Under the pieces are notes generated by a model, which ran no database searches, was not told the DNA's origin, and worked only from the letters and a program-made list of their open reading frames with translations. 64,000 nucleotides of DNA from UBA966 sp046350355 (GTDB taxonomy: Bacteria; Planctomycetota; Phycisphaerae; Phycisphaerales; SM1A02), in contig JAXMAN010000001.1 of assembly GCA_046350355.1 (NCBI GenBank), positions 930,001-994,000 of the forward strand. The letters are read 5' to 3'. Positions 40,973-51,757 of this stretch are shown here, in pieces (within the stretch, counting starts at the first letter, position 1; each line of letters starts with the position of its first letter). The position numbers and the translations under genes were made by a program.

Positions 40973-43809
40973 GGCGTGGTTCCTGTGGCGGCGGTGGCGG
41001 GGTTGGATGGGGCGCCGTCGGCGGCGTCCGCGCGCTCCTGCGGCGGCGCGGGGGGCGCGGGCTCCAGCGGCAGCGCGAAGCAGAAGGCGACGCCGCGCGG
41101 CTGCGCGGGCTCGGCCCAGATGCGGCCGCCGTGCGCGCGCACGATTCCTTCGCAGATCGTGAGTCCCAGGCCGAGTCCGGCACCGGTGCCCGCGCCCGCG
41201 TCGCGCGCGCGGCCGCGGTAGAAGCGCTGGAAGACGAGCGCGGCCTCGTCGTGCGCGAGCCCGGGCCCCTCGTCGCGCACGCGCACGATGAGCTGCCCGT
41301 CGGCGGTCCACGCGTCGATGGTGATCGGCGTGCCTGCGGGCGTGTGGCGCAGCGCGTTCTGCACGAGGTTGTGCACGACCTGCGGGAGGATCGCGGCATC
41401 GACGCGGATCATCGGCAGCTCCGCGGGCAGGTGGATGCGCACCGCGCGTCCCGCGAGCGCCTCGCGGTGGCGCGCGAGGCCGGTGCCGACGATCTCCTCG
41501 AGCGTCGTCCACTCGCGGCGCAGCGAGACGCCGCCCGCCTCCAGGCGCGTGGCGAAGACGAGGTTCGCGATGATGTCGCCCAGGCGCACCGATTCCTCCA
41601 CGATCGAGCGCAGCAGCGTGCGGCGCGTCGCGGGATCGACGGACGCGGCCCCGGGGAGCTCGGCCTGCTCGAGCGTGCTCGCCGCGCCGGCGATGCCGGC
41701 CAGCGGCGTGCGCAGGTCGTGCGAGACGCTGCTCAGGAGCGCGCTGCGCAGGCGTTCGCGCTCGGCCTCCAGGCGCGCGGCGTGCTGCGACTCGCCCAGC
41801 GCGACGCGCTCGAGCGCGGAGGCGACCTGGCTCGCGAAGGCATCCAGCAGCAGGGGGCCGCCGGAGCCGAGCGGGTCGGCGGCGGGGGCCGTGTCGCGCG
41901 GACGCAGCGCCAGCAGCCCGACGCATCCCGAGGTCCCGATGAGCGGCACGAAGCGCCCCGTCGCTGCGGGCAGCGAGCTGGTCCCGCGTCCGGCGGGGCG
42001 GCGGTTGTCGAAGGCCCACTGCGCGACGCCGCGTTCGCGCTCGTCGAACCAGTCGGGCGATCCGGCGACGCCCAGCGGATCGAGTGCGGCCCGCGCGCCC
42101 GGCCCGCGCCGCGGCACCGCGACGACCGCGTCGCCGCCGCCGAAGAGGTCGTGCGCGTGGCGCGCGGCGATCGCCGCGACCGCGGCCGCCTCCTGCGCGC
42201 CCGCGAGCTCGCGTGCGAGCGCGTAGAGCGCGGCGGTGGTGCGCTCGCGCTCGAGCGCCTCGCGCGACTGCGCGCGCGTGCGCGCGGCGAGCGTGCCGAC
42301 GATCAGCCCCACCGCGAGCATGACCGCGAAGGTCAGCAGCGACGAAGGATCCTCAACGGAGAGCGAGAAGCGCGGCGGCGTGAAGAGGAAGTTGAAGGCG
42401 AGCACCGCCAGCAGCGTCGCGGTCACCGCGGGGCGTCGCCCGCACCAGAGCGCCGCGAGCACGACGCCGCCGAGGAGGATGAGCGCCTCCTCCGAGAGGT
42501 CCGGCGGCTTGTAGAAGACCCACGCGATGCCGGCGCACGCGGCGACGATGAGCGCCGCCGCGCCGTGGCGCGCCAGGCGCTCGAGCGGCGTCGTGCGCTC
42601 GCCGGCGCGGTCGACGCTCGCGGGCGCGCGCGCGGCGGCGTCGTCCTCGCCGCTGGCGACGGAGATGTCGATCTCGCCGCTCTCGCGGATGAGCTCGTGG
42701 ATGAAGGAGCCCTGCAGGAGCTCGCGCCAGCGCGGGCGAAGCGTCTTTCCGACGACGATGCGCGCGACGCCGCGCGAGCGGGCGAAGGCGACGAGCTCGC
42801 GCGCGGGATGCTCGCCCGCGATGGTCGTGGTCGTCGCGCCCAGGCTCTCGGCCAGGCGCATCGTCTGCTGCAGCCGCAGGCGGTCGTCGTCGCTGAGCGG
42901 TGCGCCGAGCGTCTCCACATGCACCGCCAGCAGCTCGGCGTGCAGCCCCGCGGCCATGCGCTTGGCGGCGCGCACGACGCGCGGGCAGACGGGGCTCGGG
43001 CTCACCGCCACCAGCACGCGTTCCGACGCGGTCCACGGCGTGCGCGCGCCCTGCTCCAGGCGCGTTCGCCGCTGGTCGGAGTCCACCCACGCGGCGGTCT
43101 GGCGCAGCGCCAGCTCGCGCAGCGCGGCGAGGTTGCTGCGGCGGAAGAAGCCCGAGAGCGGATCCGCCGCGCGCGCCGCCGCGTCGCCCAGGTAGACCTT
43201 GCCCGCCTTCAGGCGCTCGAGCAGCACGTCGGGCGGCGTGTCGACGAGCTCGACCTCGTCCGCCTCCTCGAAGACGGCGTCGGGGACGGTCTCGCGCACG
43301 CTCACGCCGGTGATGCGCGCGACGAGGTCGTTGATCGACTCCAGGTGCTGGACATTGAGCGTCGTGTGGACGTTGATGCCCGCCCGCAGGCACGCGCGCA
43401 CGTCCTCCCAGCGCTTCTCGCGTGCGCTGCCGGGGGCGTTGGTGTGCGCGAGCTCGTCGACGAGCAGGATGTCGGGGCGGCGCGCGATCGCGGCGTCGGC
43501 GTCGAATTCGTCGAGCGCGACCGCGGGACCGGCGGCGTCCGCGCCGCGGTGCTCGATGCGCCGGCGCGGCAGGATGTCCAGGCCAAGCAGGAGCTGCTCC
43601 GTCTCCGTGCGGCGGTGCGTCTCGACGATGCCGACCGCGACGTCGACGCCCTGCGCGGCCAGCCGCTGCGCGCTCGCGAGCATCGCGTAGGTCTTGCCGA
43701 CGCCCGGCGACATCCCGAAGAAGATCTTCAGGCGTCCGCGTCCGGCGGCGCCGGCGTCGGGAGTGAGCTGCGCGAGCAGCTCGGCGGGGTCGGGGCGGCG
43801 GTCGCTCAC
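40969..43809 (-). CDS. kdpD: KdpD, potassium sensor histidine kinase
   Basis: A 946-residue sensor kinase. The N-terminal KdpD domain has Walker A GMSPGVGKT and DELAHTNAPG, followed by a Usp-like domain (RVLVAVSPSPVCPRVVRAAK). Four membrane helices lie at about 410-500 and a GAF-like region follows. The kinase core has H-box SSVSHDLRTPLAGI, an N-box near HNLVQNALRHTPAGT and G-boxes RDEGPG and GLGLGLTICEGIV. It begins with GTG 6 bp after kdpC. Being inside the operon, it is probably autoregulated. Confidence 0.95.
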   Translation of the reverse strand: MSDRRPDPAELLAQLTPDAGAAGRGRLKIFFGMSPGVGKTYAMLASAQRLAAQGVDVAVGIVETHRRTETEQLLLGLDILPRRRIEHRGADAAGPAVALDEFDADAAIARRPDILLVDELAHTNAPGSAREKRWEDVRACLRAGINVHTTLNVQHLESINDLVARITGVSVRETVPDAVFEEADEVELVDTPPDVLLERLKAGKVYLGDAAARAADPLSGFFRRSNLAALRELALRQTAAWVDSDQRRTRLEQGARTPWTASERVLVAVSPSPVCPRVVRAAKRMAAGLHAELLAVHVETLGAPLSDDDRLRLQQTMRLAESLGATTTTIAGEHPARELVAFARSRGVARIVVGKTLRPRWRELLQGSFIHELIRESGEIDISVASGEDDAAARAPASVDRAGERTTPLERLARHGAAALIVAACAGIAWVFYKPPDLSEEALILLGGVVLAALWCGRRPAVTATLLAVLAFNFLFTPPRFSLSVEDPSSLLTFAVMLAVGLIVGTLAARTRAQSREALERERTTAALYALARELAGAQEAAAVAAIAARHAHDLFGGGDAVVAVPRRGPGARAALDPLGVAGSPDWFDERERGVAQWAFDNRRPAGRGTSSLPAATGRFVPLIGTSGCVGLLALRPRDTAPAADPLGSGGPLLLDAFASQVASALERVALGESQHAARLEAERERLRSALLSSVSHDLRTPLAGIAGAASTLEQAELPGAASVDPATRRTLLRSIVEESVRLGDIIANLVFATRLEAGGVSLRREWTTLEEIVGTGLARHREALAGRAVRIHLPAELPMIRVDAAILPQVVHNLVQNALRHTPAGTPITIDAWTADGQLIVRVRDEGPGLAHDEAALVFQRFYRGRARDAGAGTGAGLGLGLTICEGIVRAHGGRIWAEPAQPRGVAFCFALPLEPAPPAPPQERADAADGAPSNPATAATGTTP

Positions 43810-43815
43810 CGGTCC

Positions 43816-44499
43816 TCAATCGTAGGTGGGATGCGGCCGCGGGCGCGTCGCCGCGTCCAGCGCGCGGTTGAGGCCCAGAACATCGACGGTGCGCTCGCCC
43901 AGCAGGCCCAGCGTGCGCTCGTGCGTGTGTCGGTCGACGATCGCGCGCAGCGCCTCCTCCTTCATGCCGCGCGCGCGGGCCACGCGCGGAAGCTGGTAGA
44001 GGATGCCCGCAGGCGAGAGATGCGGGTCGAGCCCGCTCGCGCTCGCGGTGACCAGGTCGACCGGGATCGCCGTCGGCGCACCGCTCGCCGCGCGGTCGAG
44101 CCCGACGGCGGCGTCGGCGGCCCGCAGCGCCTCGATGCGCGCGCGCACCGCGGCGGCGAGGGCGGGGTTGCTCGGCGCGAGGTTGCTTCCCGCGCTGCCG
44201 GTGCCCGCAGCGAGGTCAAGCGGCGTGTCGGGCGACGGCGCGGTCGCGCTCGGTCGCCCCCAGAACCAGCGGGCCGCGCGCGCTGGATCGCCCGCCGCGA
44301 AGTCCTGGCCGATGAGCGCGCTGCCTGCCGCGCGGCCGTCGGCATCGCGCACGATCGATCCGCCCGCCTGCGCGGGGAAGCAGAGCGCGGCCGCGCCGGT
44401 GACCAGCAGCGGGTACGCGACGCCCGTCGCCACGGCGAGCAGCAGCAGAAGCGCGGCGGCGGCGCGGAACTGCGGGAGGATGCGGGTGGGTGCGTCCAT
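43816..44499 (-). CDS. kdpC: KdpC, potassium-transporting ATPase subunit C
   Basis: A 227-residue single-span subunit that stabilises the KdpFABC pump. The N-terminal helix is AAALLLLLAVATGVAYPLLV. The periplasmic domain has SALIGQDFAAGDPARAARWF, then NLAPSNPALAAAVRARI, VPVDLVTASASGLDPHLSP and ARARGMKEEALRAIVDRHTH, all family landmarks. The segment reads IPVDLVTASASGLDPH, as usual. It lies 7 bp after kdpB, with TGAGGCTCCC before its ATG. Confidence 0.95.
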   Translation of the reverse strand: MDAPTRILPQFRAAAALLLLLAVATGVAYPLLVTGAAALCFPAQAGGSIVRDADGRAAGSALIGQDFAAGDPARAARWFWGRPSATAPSPDTPLDLAAGTGSAGSNLAPSNPALAAAVRARIEALRAADAAVGLDRAASGAPTAIPVDLVTASASGLDPHLSPAGILYQLPRVARARGMKEEALRAIVDRHTHERTLGLLGERTVDVLGLNRALDAATRPRPHPTYD

Positions 44500-44506
44500 G
44501 GGAGCC

Positions 44507-46650
<2,144 letters not shown>

Positions 46651-46654
<4 letters not shown>

Positions 46655-48477
46655 GGGTGTGCTCCCGGCGTCGCGCCGGCGGACGCGCCGGCGGCGAGCT
46701 GCTCGGCGATCGGCCCGAGCGCGAGCGCGGGCAGGAAGGTCAGCGCGCCCACGACGATCACCACCGCGACGAGCATGCCCACGAAGACGGGCGTGTGCGT
46801 CGGCAGCGTGCCCGCCGTCGTCGGCACCGCGCGCTTGGCGGCGAGCGATCCCGCCACCGCGAGCACCGGCACGACGATCCAGAAGCGGCTCAGCCACATG
46901 CAGGCCGCGAGCGCGCCGTCGAAGAAGGGCGTCGACGCGTTGAAGCCCGCGAAGGCGGATCCGTTGTTGTTGCCGGCGCTGGAGAAGGCATAGAGCACCT
47001 GGCTGAAGCCGTGCGGCCCCGGATTGCTCGCGCTCGCGCGCCCGTCGGGGAGCGCGATCGCGACCGCCGTGCCCAGCAGCGTCAGCGCGCACGGCACGAG
47101 CACGCAGAGCGCGGCCATCTTCATCTCGGCGGGCTCGATCTTCTTGCCCAGGTACTCGGGGGTGCGGCCCACCATCAGCCCGGCGACGAAGACCGCGACG
47201 ACGACGAACATCAGCATGCCGTAGAGGCCGCTGCCGACGCCGCCGAAGACGACCTCGCCGAGCTGGATGAGCCAGAGGGGAATGAGTCCGCCCAGCGGCG
47301 AGAAGGAGTCGAGCATCGCGTTCACGCTGCCGTTGCTGGCGGCGGTGGTCGCGGCGGCCCACCGCGCGCTGGCGGCGATGCCCAGGCGCGCCTCCTTGCC
47401 CTCCATGTTGCCGCCGGCCTGCAGCGCGCCCGCGGCGTCGTCGATGCCCAGCCCCGCGAGCGCGTGGTTGGGCGCCTGCTCGAGCGCGCCGGCGAGCAGC
47501 AGCAGCGGCACGAAGATCGCCAGCATCGCCGCGAGGAGCGCCCAGCCCTGGCGGCGGTCGCGCACCAGGTCGCCGAAGCTCCAGCAGAGCGCCGCCGGCA
47601 GCGCGAGGATCGCCAGCGCCTGCAGCAGGTCGCTCAGCGGCGTCGGATTCTCCAGCGGATGCGCGGAATTGGCGTTGTAGAAGCCGCCGCCGTTGGTGCC
47701 GAGCTGCTTGATCGCCACCTGCGAGGCGACCGCGCCGATGGGGATCTGCTGCGCATTGCCCGCGCCGGGATCGTCCGCGCGCGCGGCGATCGCCGGGCCG
47801 ACCGCCAGCGGCGCGCCCATCTGCTGCACCACGCCCTGCGAGACCAGCGCCAGCGCGAGCACCGCGCTCAGCGGGAGCAGGATGTAGAGCGTCGCGCGCG
47901 TCAGGTCCGACCAGCAGTTGCCGATGGTCGCGCACGAGCGGCGCGCGAGCCCGCGCACGAGCGCCGCGAGCACCGCGATGCCCGTCGCCGCGCTCAGGAA
48001 GTTCTGCACGCCCAGCCCCAGCGCCTGCGCGAGCTGCGACATCGTCGTCTCGCCCGCGTAGCTCTGCCAGTTCGTGTTGGTCACGAACGAAACCGCCGCG
48101 TTCAGCGCGGTCGCGGGAGCGACCGGGCCGAGCCGGCTCGGGTTGCCTGGCAGCAGGTGCTGCAGGCGCAGGAGCCCATAGAGGAAGAGGAAGCCGAACG
48201 CGCTGAAGAGCAGGATGCCCGTCGCATAGGTGCGCCAGCGCATCTCGGCGGGGCGGCCCTGCGCGTCGACCTGCACGCCGCAGGCGCGCATCGCCAGGCG
48301 CTCGGCCCAGCCCAGCGCGCGTCCCAGCCCCAGCGGCGCGGTGCCGACGGGACCGTCGATGACGCGTGCGCACCACCAGCCCAGCGGCTTCACCAGCGCC
48401 AGCAGCAGCGCCAGGTACAGCAGCATCTGCACGATGCCGGCCGCATTCCACACGAGCACGGGCGCGGAGGCGATCAC
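46651..48477 (-). CDS. kdpA: KdpA, potassium-binding channel-like subunit
   Basis: A 608-residue subunit with four M-P-M repeats that hold the selectivity filter. Filter-like segments are TNTNWQSYAGE, GTNGGGFYNANSAHPLENPT, SSNGSVNAM-type and SAGNNNGSAFAG. It is slightly longer than the usual roughly 560 residues. Of two in-frame GTG codons, the one at 48477 overlaps the kdpF stop (GTGA) in the same way as the other pairs of this operon and is preferred to the one 9 bases upstream. Confidence 0.95.
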
Positions 48478-48566
48478 TGGAACCACTCCGGCTTGAGGAG
48501 CGCCGCCAACAGGTAGAGCAGCAGCGCGAGCGCGGCGATCGCCGCGACCAGCACGATCGGGCTCAT
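48474..48566 (-). CDS. kdpF: KdpF, small regulatory subunit
   Basis: A 30-residue single-helix peptide (MSPIVLVAAIAALALLLYLL then AALLKPEWFQ) that stabilises the KdpFABC complex. The C-terminal KPEWF is the typical ending. ATG and stop overlap the neighbouring genes (ATGA upstream, GTGA downstream). It is too short for most gene finders. Confidence 0.9.
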   Translation of the reverse strand: MSPIVLVAAIAALALLLYLLAALLKPEWFQ

Positions 48567-48736
48567 TGGCGCGGCTCCCAGAAGCGGTGTGCGCCGCGGT
48601 CGGCGGGCGCGCCGCGGTCGGCGGCGGCCGCGCGGTCGCCGTGGGCCGCGGGAATCAGCCACTCGCAGAGCTGCACGAAGGCGAAGGTCGCCAGCAGCGC
48701 GGCGACGAAGATCAGGATGGCGAAGAGGTCGTTCAT
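48563..48736 (-). CDS. Small membrane peptide opening the kdp operon
   Basis: A 57-residue peptide: one transmembrane helix (NDLFAILIFVAALLATFAFV), then QLCEWLIP, then a hydrophilic tail with a short repeat (DRAAAADRGAPADRGAH). GGAGCATCCC precedes the ATG, and the stop overlaps the kdpF start (ATGA), so it is very probably translated. Small single-helix peptides of similar shape occur at the head of other kdp operons; a function is not established. Confidence 0.7.
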   Translation of the reverse strand: MNDLFAILIFVAALLATFAFVQLCEWLIPAAHGDRAAAADRGAPADRGAHRFWEPRQ

Positions 48737-48829
48737 GGGATGCTCCGACGGGAAGAAGCATCGCGCACGACCGCCGCGCCGTCGCTCAGCGCGCCGTCAG
48801 GTCCCCCCTCGGTTCGCATCAAGGCCGCA

Positions 48830-50314
48830 TCAAGAGGCCGCCGCAGGCCCCCGCCGCGCGCTCCAGAGGCGCACGCCCCCCGCGTACGCCGCGACCGCGC
48901 CGGCGATGGCGATCGTCCATCCCGGACCGAGAACATCCCACAGCAGGTAGACGTTGAGGCCGGAGATCACGGTGCAGATCGTGTAGCCGACGACCTGCGC
49001 CCAGAGCGGGTTCGCGAAGCTGCCCATCGCCTTGCGGCTGCTGGTGGCGGCGACCAGCGGGAAGATCGCGAAGGGAAGCTGCATGCTCAGCACGACCTGC
49101 GAGACCACCAGCAGCTTCACCGTCTCGGTGCCGCCGGTCGCGTGCACGACGATGAGCGCGGGGATGATCGCCAGCCCGCGCGTGATGAGGCGCCGCACCC
49201 ACGGACGGATGCGGATGCGCAGGAAGCCCTCCATCACGATCTGCCCGGCGAGCGTCCCCGTGATCGTGCTCGACTGCCCGCTGCACAGGAGCGCGACCGC
49301 GAAGGCGGTGGAGGCCGCGCCGCCGAGCGCGGGGGCGAGCAGCTCGTGCGCCTGCTGCAGCTCCTCGACGACGGTGCCCGAGCGCCAGAAGACCGCCGCT
49401 GCGAGCACCAGGATCGCGGCGTTCACGAAGAAGGCCGCGCCCAGCGCGACGACGGTGTCGATGGTGTTGAAGCGGATCGCCGCCGCCTTGGCGGGGACGC
49501 TGCTGCCGTGGCGGCGCGTCTGCACGACGGAGCTGTGCAGGTAGAGGTTGTGCGGCATCACGGTCGCGCCGATGATGCCCAGCGAGACCAGCAGCGCGCC
49601 CGGCGGCAGCGACGGCACCAGCGCGCCGTGGGCGACCGCCGGCCAGTCCGGCTGCGCAAGCCAGATGTTGTAGGCGAAGCACCCCGCGATGGTCGCGACC
49701 ATCGTGAGCACGACCGCCTCGAGCTTTCGGAAGCCCACGTCGATGAGCAGCAGCAGCAGGAGCACGTCGGCGCCGGTGATCAGCACGCCCCATTCCAGCG
49801 GCAGCCCCATGAGCAGGTTGAGCGCGACCGCGGAGCCGATCACCTCCGCGAGGTCGCAGGCGACGATCGCCAGCTCGCAGAGGATCCAGAGCGCGAAGGA
49901 GGCGGGGCGGCTGTAGCGGTCGCGGCAGGTCTGCGCGAGGTCGCGCCCGGTGACCACGCCCAGGCGCGCGCAGAGCACCTGCAGGAAGATCGCCATCAGG
50001 TTGGACGCGAGGATCACCCACAGCAGCGCGTAGCCGAAGCGGCTGCCGCCCGCGAGGTCCGTCGCCCAGTTGCCCGGATCCATGTAGCCGACGCTGACCA
50101 GGAAGCCCGGGCCCGCGAAGCCGAGCATGCGCCGCCACCAGGGGCGGCCGCCGATGGTCTCGTGGCGCACGTCGATCGTGCCGTGCGCCTCGGGGAGCGA
50201 GCGGTCGTCGTGCGCCGCGGACGCCGCCCCCGCGGACGCCGCCACCGCCGCCGCGACGGGCTGCGCGGGCGGCGCGGGATAGGATGAGTTGCACGGGTCG
50301 GTCGGCGATGCCAT
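48830..50314 (-). CDS. mntH: Nramp-family divalent metal transporter (MntH-like)
   Basis: A 494-residue proton-coupled Mn2+/Fe2+ importer with about eleven helices. The metal-binding helix 1 motif DPGN is in VGYMDPGNWATDLAGG. The helix 6 site, normally A-x-x-M, is seen around GIIGATVMPHNLYLHS, with the MPHN of the family. CDLAEVIGSAVALNLL is also typical. An unusual Ala/Pro-rich cytoplasmic leader of about 55 residues precedes the core. It is divergent from a DtxR/MntR-type regulator with a dyad between them. Confidence 0.93.
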   Translation of the reverse strand: MASPTDPCNSSYPAPPAQPVAAAVAASAGAASAAHDDRSLPEAHGTIDVRHETIGGRPWWRRMLGFAGPGFLVSVGYMDPGNWATDLAGGSRFGYALLWVILASNLMAIFLQVLCARLGVVTGRDLAQTCRDRYSRPASFALWILCELAIVACDLAEVIGSAVALNLLMGLPLEWGVLITGADVLLLLLLIDVGFRKLEAVVLTMVATIAGCFAYNIWLAQPDWPAVAHGALVPSLPPGALLVSLGIIGATVMPHNLYLHSSVVQTRRHGSSVPAKAAAIRFNTIDTVVALGAAFFVNAAILVLAAAVFWRSGTVVEELQQAHELLAPALGGAASTAFAVALLCSGQSSTITGTLAGQIVMEGFLRIRIRPWVRRLITRGLAIIPALIVVHATGGTETVKLLVVSQVVLSMQLPFAIFPLVAATSSRKAMGSFANPLWAQVVGYTICTVISGLNVYLLWDVLGPGWTIAIAGAVAAYAGGVRLWSARRGPAAAS

Positions 50315-50331
50315 AGTGGCTCAAGCAGAAT

Positions 50332-50349
50332 TGTTTGACGGCTCAAACA
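50332..50349. promoter_or_regulatory. Dyad operator between mntH and the MntR-like gene
   Basis: TGTTTGA-CGGC-TCAAACA is a dyad with perfect 7-bp arms in the 87-bp divergent intergenic region. The divergent metalloregulator is the likely ligand. It does not match the Escherichia coli or Bacillus MntR box. Confidence 0.55.
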
Positions 50350-50401
50350 TAGTCCCTGGCGCGGCCTTCGTCAAGGCGCGCGGCCGGGATGGAAGGCAGT
50401 C

Positions 50402-51226
50402 ATGGCCAGCGAGGCGGTCGAGAACTACATCAAGGCGATCTACGCCCTGCAGCGCCCCGGCGGCATGGACGCGGCGGACGCGGGCATCCGCGGCGCGGCG
50501 GGGGCCGGTGCGGCCGGCGCGGCCTTCGCGGGCGCGGCCGGCCCCGGCGGGCAGGTCTCCATCGGCGAGCTCGCCACCGCGGTGGGCGTGACCCCCGGCA
50601 CCGCCACCACGATGGTGAAGAAGCTCGCCGCCGACCGGCTGGTGCGCTACGAGCGCTACGGCGGCGTCGAGCTCACGGTCAAGGGCGAGCGGCTGGCGCT
50701 CTCGGTGCTGCGGCGCCACCGCCTCGTGGAGACCTTCCTGGTCCACACGCTGGGCATGGACTGGGGCGAGGTGCACGACGAGGCCGAGCGCCTGGAGCAC
50801 GCCCTCTCGGACCGGCTGCTCGAGCGGCTGGACGAGTTCCTGGGCCGTCCCGCGGTCGACCCGCACGGCGACCCGATCCCCGACCGCGACGGCCGCACGC
50901 GCGCGCCCGCGCTCGTGCCGCTGCCCGCGTGCGCGCCCGGCAGCGGCGCGCGCATCCACCGCATCGCGGACCAGAGCCACGATTTCCTGCGCTTCGTCGA
51001 CGCGCACGGCCTGCGCCCGGGGGCGCAGGTGCGCGTCGTCGCCGTCGAGCCCGGCGCGGGCACGATCGCGCTGCAGGTCGCGGGCGGAAGCGGCGTGACG
51101 ATGAGCCTCGCGGCGGCCGGTCAGCTGCTGGTGCAGCGCGGCGTCACGCGCGGTTTCGATGCAGCGACGGATCGACCGCCGCGGCCATCTTCGACTCGTC
51201 CAGCGTCCCGCCGAGGAAGGCGTTGA
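50402..51226 (+). CDS. DtxR/MntR-family metalloregulator
   Basis: A 274-residue metal-dependent repressor. The winged helix begins EAVENYIKAIYAL and continues VSIGELATAVGVTPGTATTM with the wing at RYERYGGVELTVKG. Metal-site candidates lie in LRRHRLVETFLVHTLGMDW and EVHDEAERLEHALSD (the usual His, Glu, Met and His ligands). A C-terminal SH3-like FeoA domain follows (about 190-250). An Ala/Gly-rich insertion of about 30 residues splits the DNA-binding domain after its first helix. GGAAGG precedes the ATG. The last roughly 27 residues are Pro/Arg-rich and overlap the convergent sulfotransferase gene by 83 bp. Confidence 0.87.
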   Translation: MASEAVENYIKAIYALQRPGGMDAADAGIRGAAGAGAAGAAFAGAAGPGGQVSIGELATAVGVTPGTATTMVKKLAADRLVRYERYGGVELTVKGERLALSVLRRHRLVETFLVHTLGMDWGEVHDEAERLEHALSDRLLERLDEFLGRPAVDPHGDPIPDRDGRTRAPALVPLPACAPGSGARIHRIADQSHDFLRFVDAHGLRPGAQVRVVAVEPGAGTIALQVAGGSGVTMSLAAAGQLLVQRGVTRGFDAATDRPPRPSSTRPASRRGRR

Positions 51227-51719
51227 CCGCGCGCACGCCCGCCGCGGGATCCGCGACGAGCTTCGCGTACTCGACGTCCAGGAGCTGGAAGCCCGGACGC
51301 GCGGCGAGCCACTGCTCGACCGCCTTGAGCTGCTGCTGGTAGACGGCCATGAGGCGCTCCGGCGGCAGGCCGCCCCCGGCGCGGCCGCTGCGCGCGAGCA
51401 TCGTCGACTGGCTCTTCACCACCTCGCGCAGGTCGCGGCGCATGAAGACGACGCGGTAGGGGCGGTCGTCGGGGAGCTCGGTCAGCAGCAGGTGGATGAT
51501 CTTCACCGCCTTGCCCGCGGCGTCGTCGAGCCACCCCTTGTCCTGCTTCAGCGCCTTGACGCGCTCGAACTCGAAGTAGCCGCGCGGGTTGTCGGTGTCG
51601 CTGGTGCGCAGGCCGTCGGTGACGCACTCCAGCCCGCCCGCGTGCAGCATCTGCATCGCCAGGCTGGTGCCCGAGCGCGGGAGTCCGGAGACGACGACGA
51701 TGGGGGCGCGGTCGGCCAT
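51144..51719 (-). CDS. Short sulfotransferase-family protein
   Basis: A 191-residue protein of the P-loop sulfotransferase fold. The PAPS 5'-phosphosulfate loop is VSGLPRSGTSLAMQML, and the 3'-phosphate-binding part is seen in RVVFMRRDLREVVKSQSTML. It is shorter than the 250-300 residues common in the family, but its ends look natural (DPAAGVRAVNAFLGG). The acceptor is unknown. It faces the cyclophilin gene divergently. Confidence 0.82.
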   Translation of the reverse strand: MADRAPIVVVSGLPRSGTSLAMQMLHAGGLECVTDGLRTSDTDNPRGYFEFERVKALKQDKGWLDDAAGKAVKIIHLLLTELPDDRPYRVVFMRRDLREVVKSQSTMLARSGRAGGGLPPERLMAVYQQQLKAVEQWLAARPGFQLLDVEYAKLVADPAAGVRAVNAFLGGTLDESKMAAAVDPSLHRNRA

Positions 51720-51745
51720 GTGTGGCGCAACTGTAGCGCAGCGGG

Positions 51746-51751
51746 GATACT
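51746..51751 (+). promoter_or_regulatory. Candidate -10 box for the cyclophilin gene, leaderless type
   Basis: GATACT lies 6 bases before the ATG at 51758; no Shine-Dalgarno. Confidence 0.3.
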
Positions 51752-51757
51752 GCGTGG

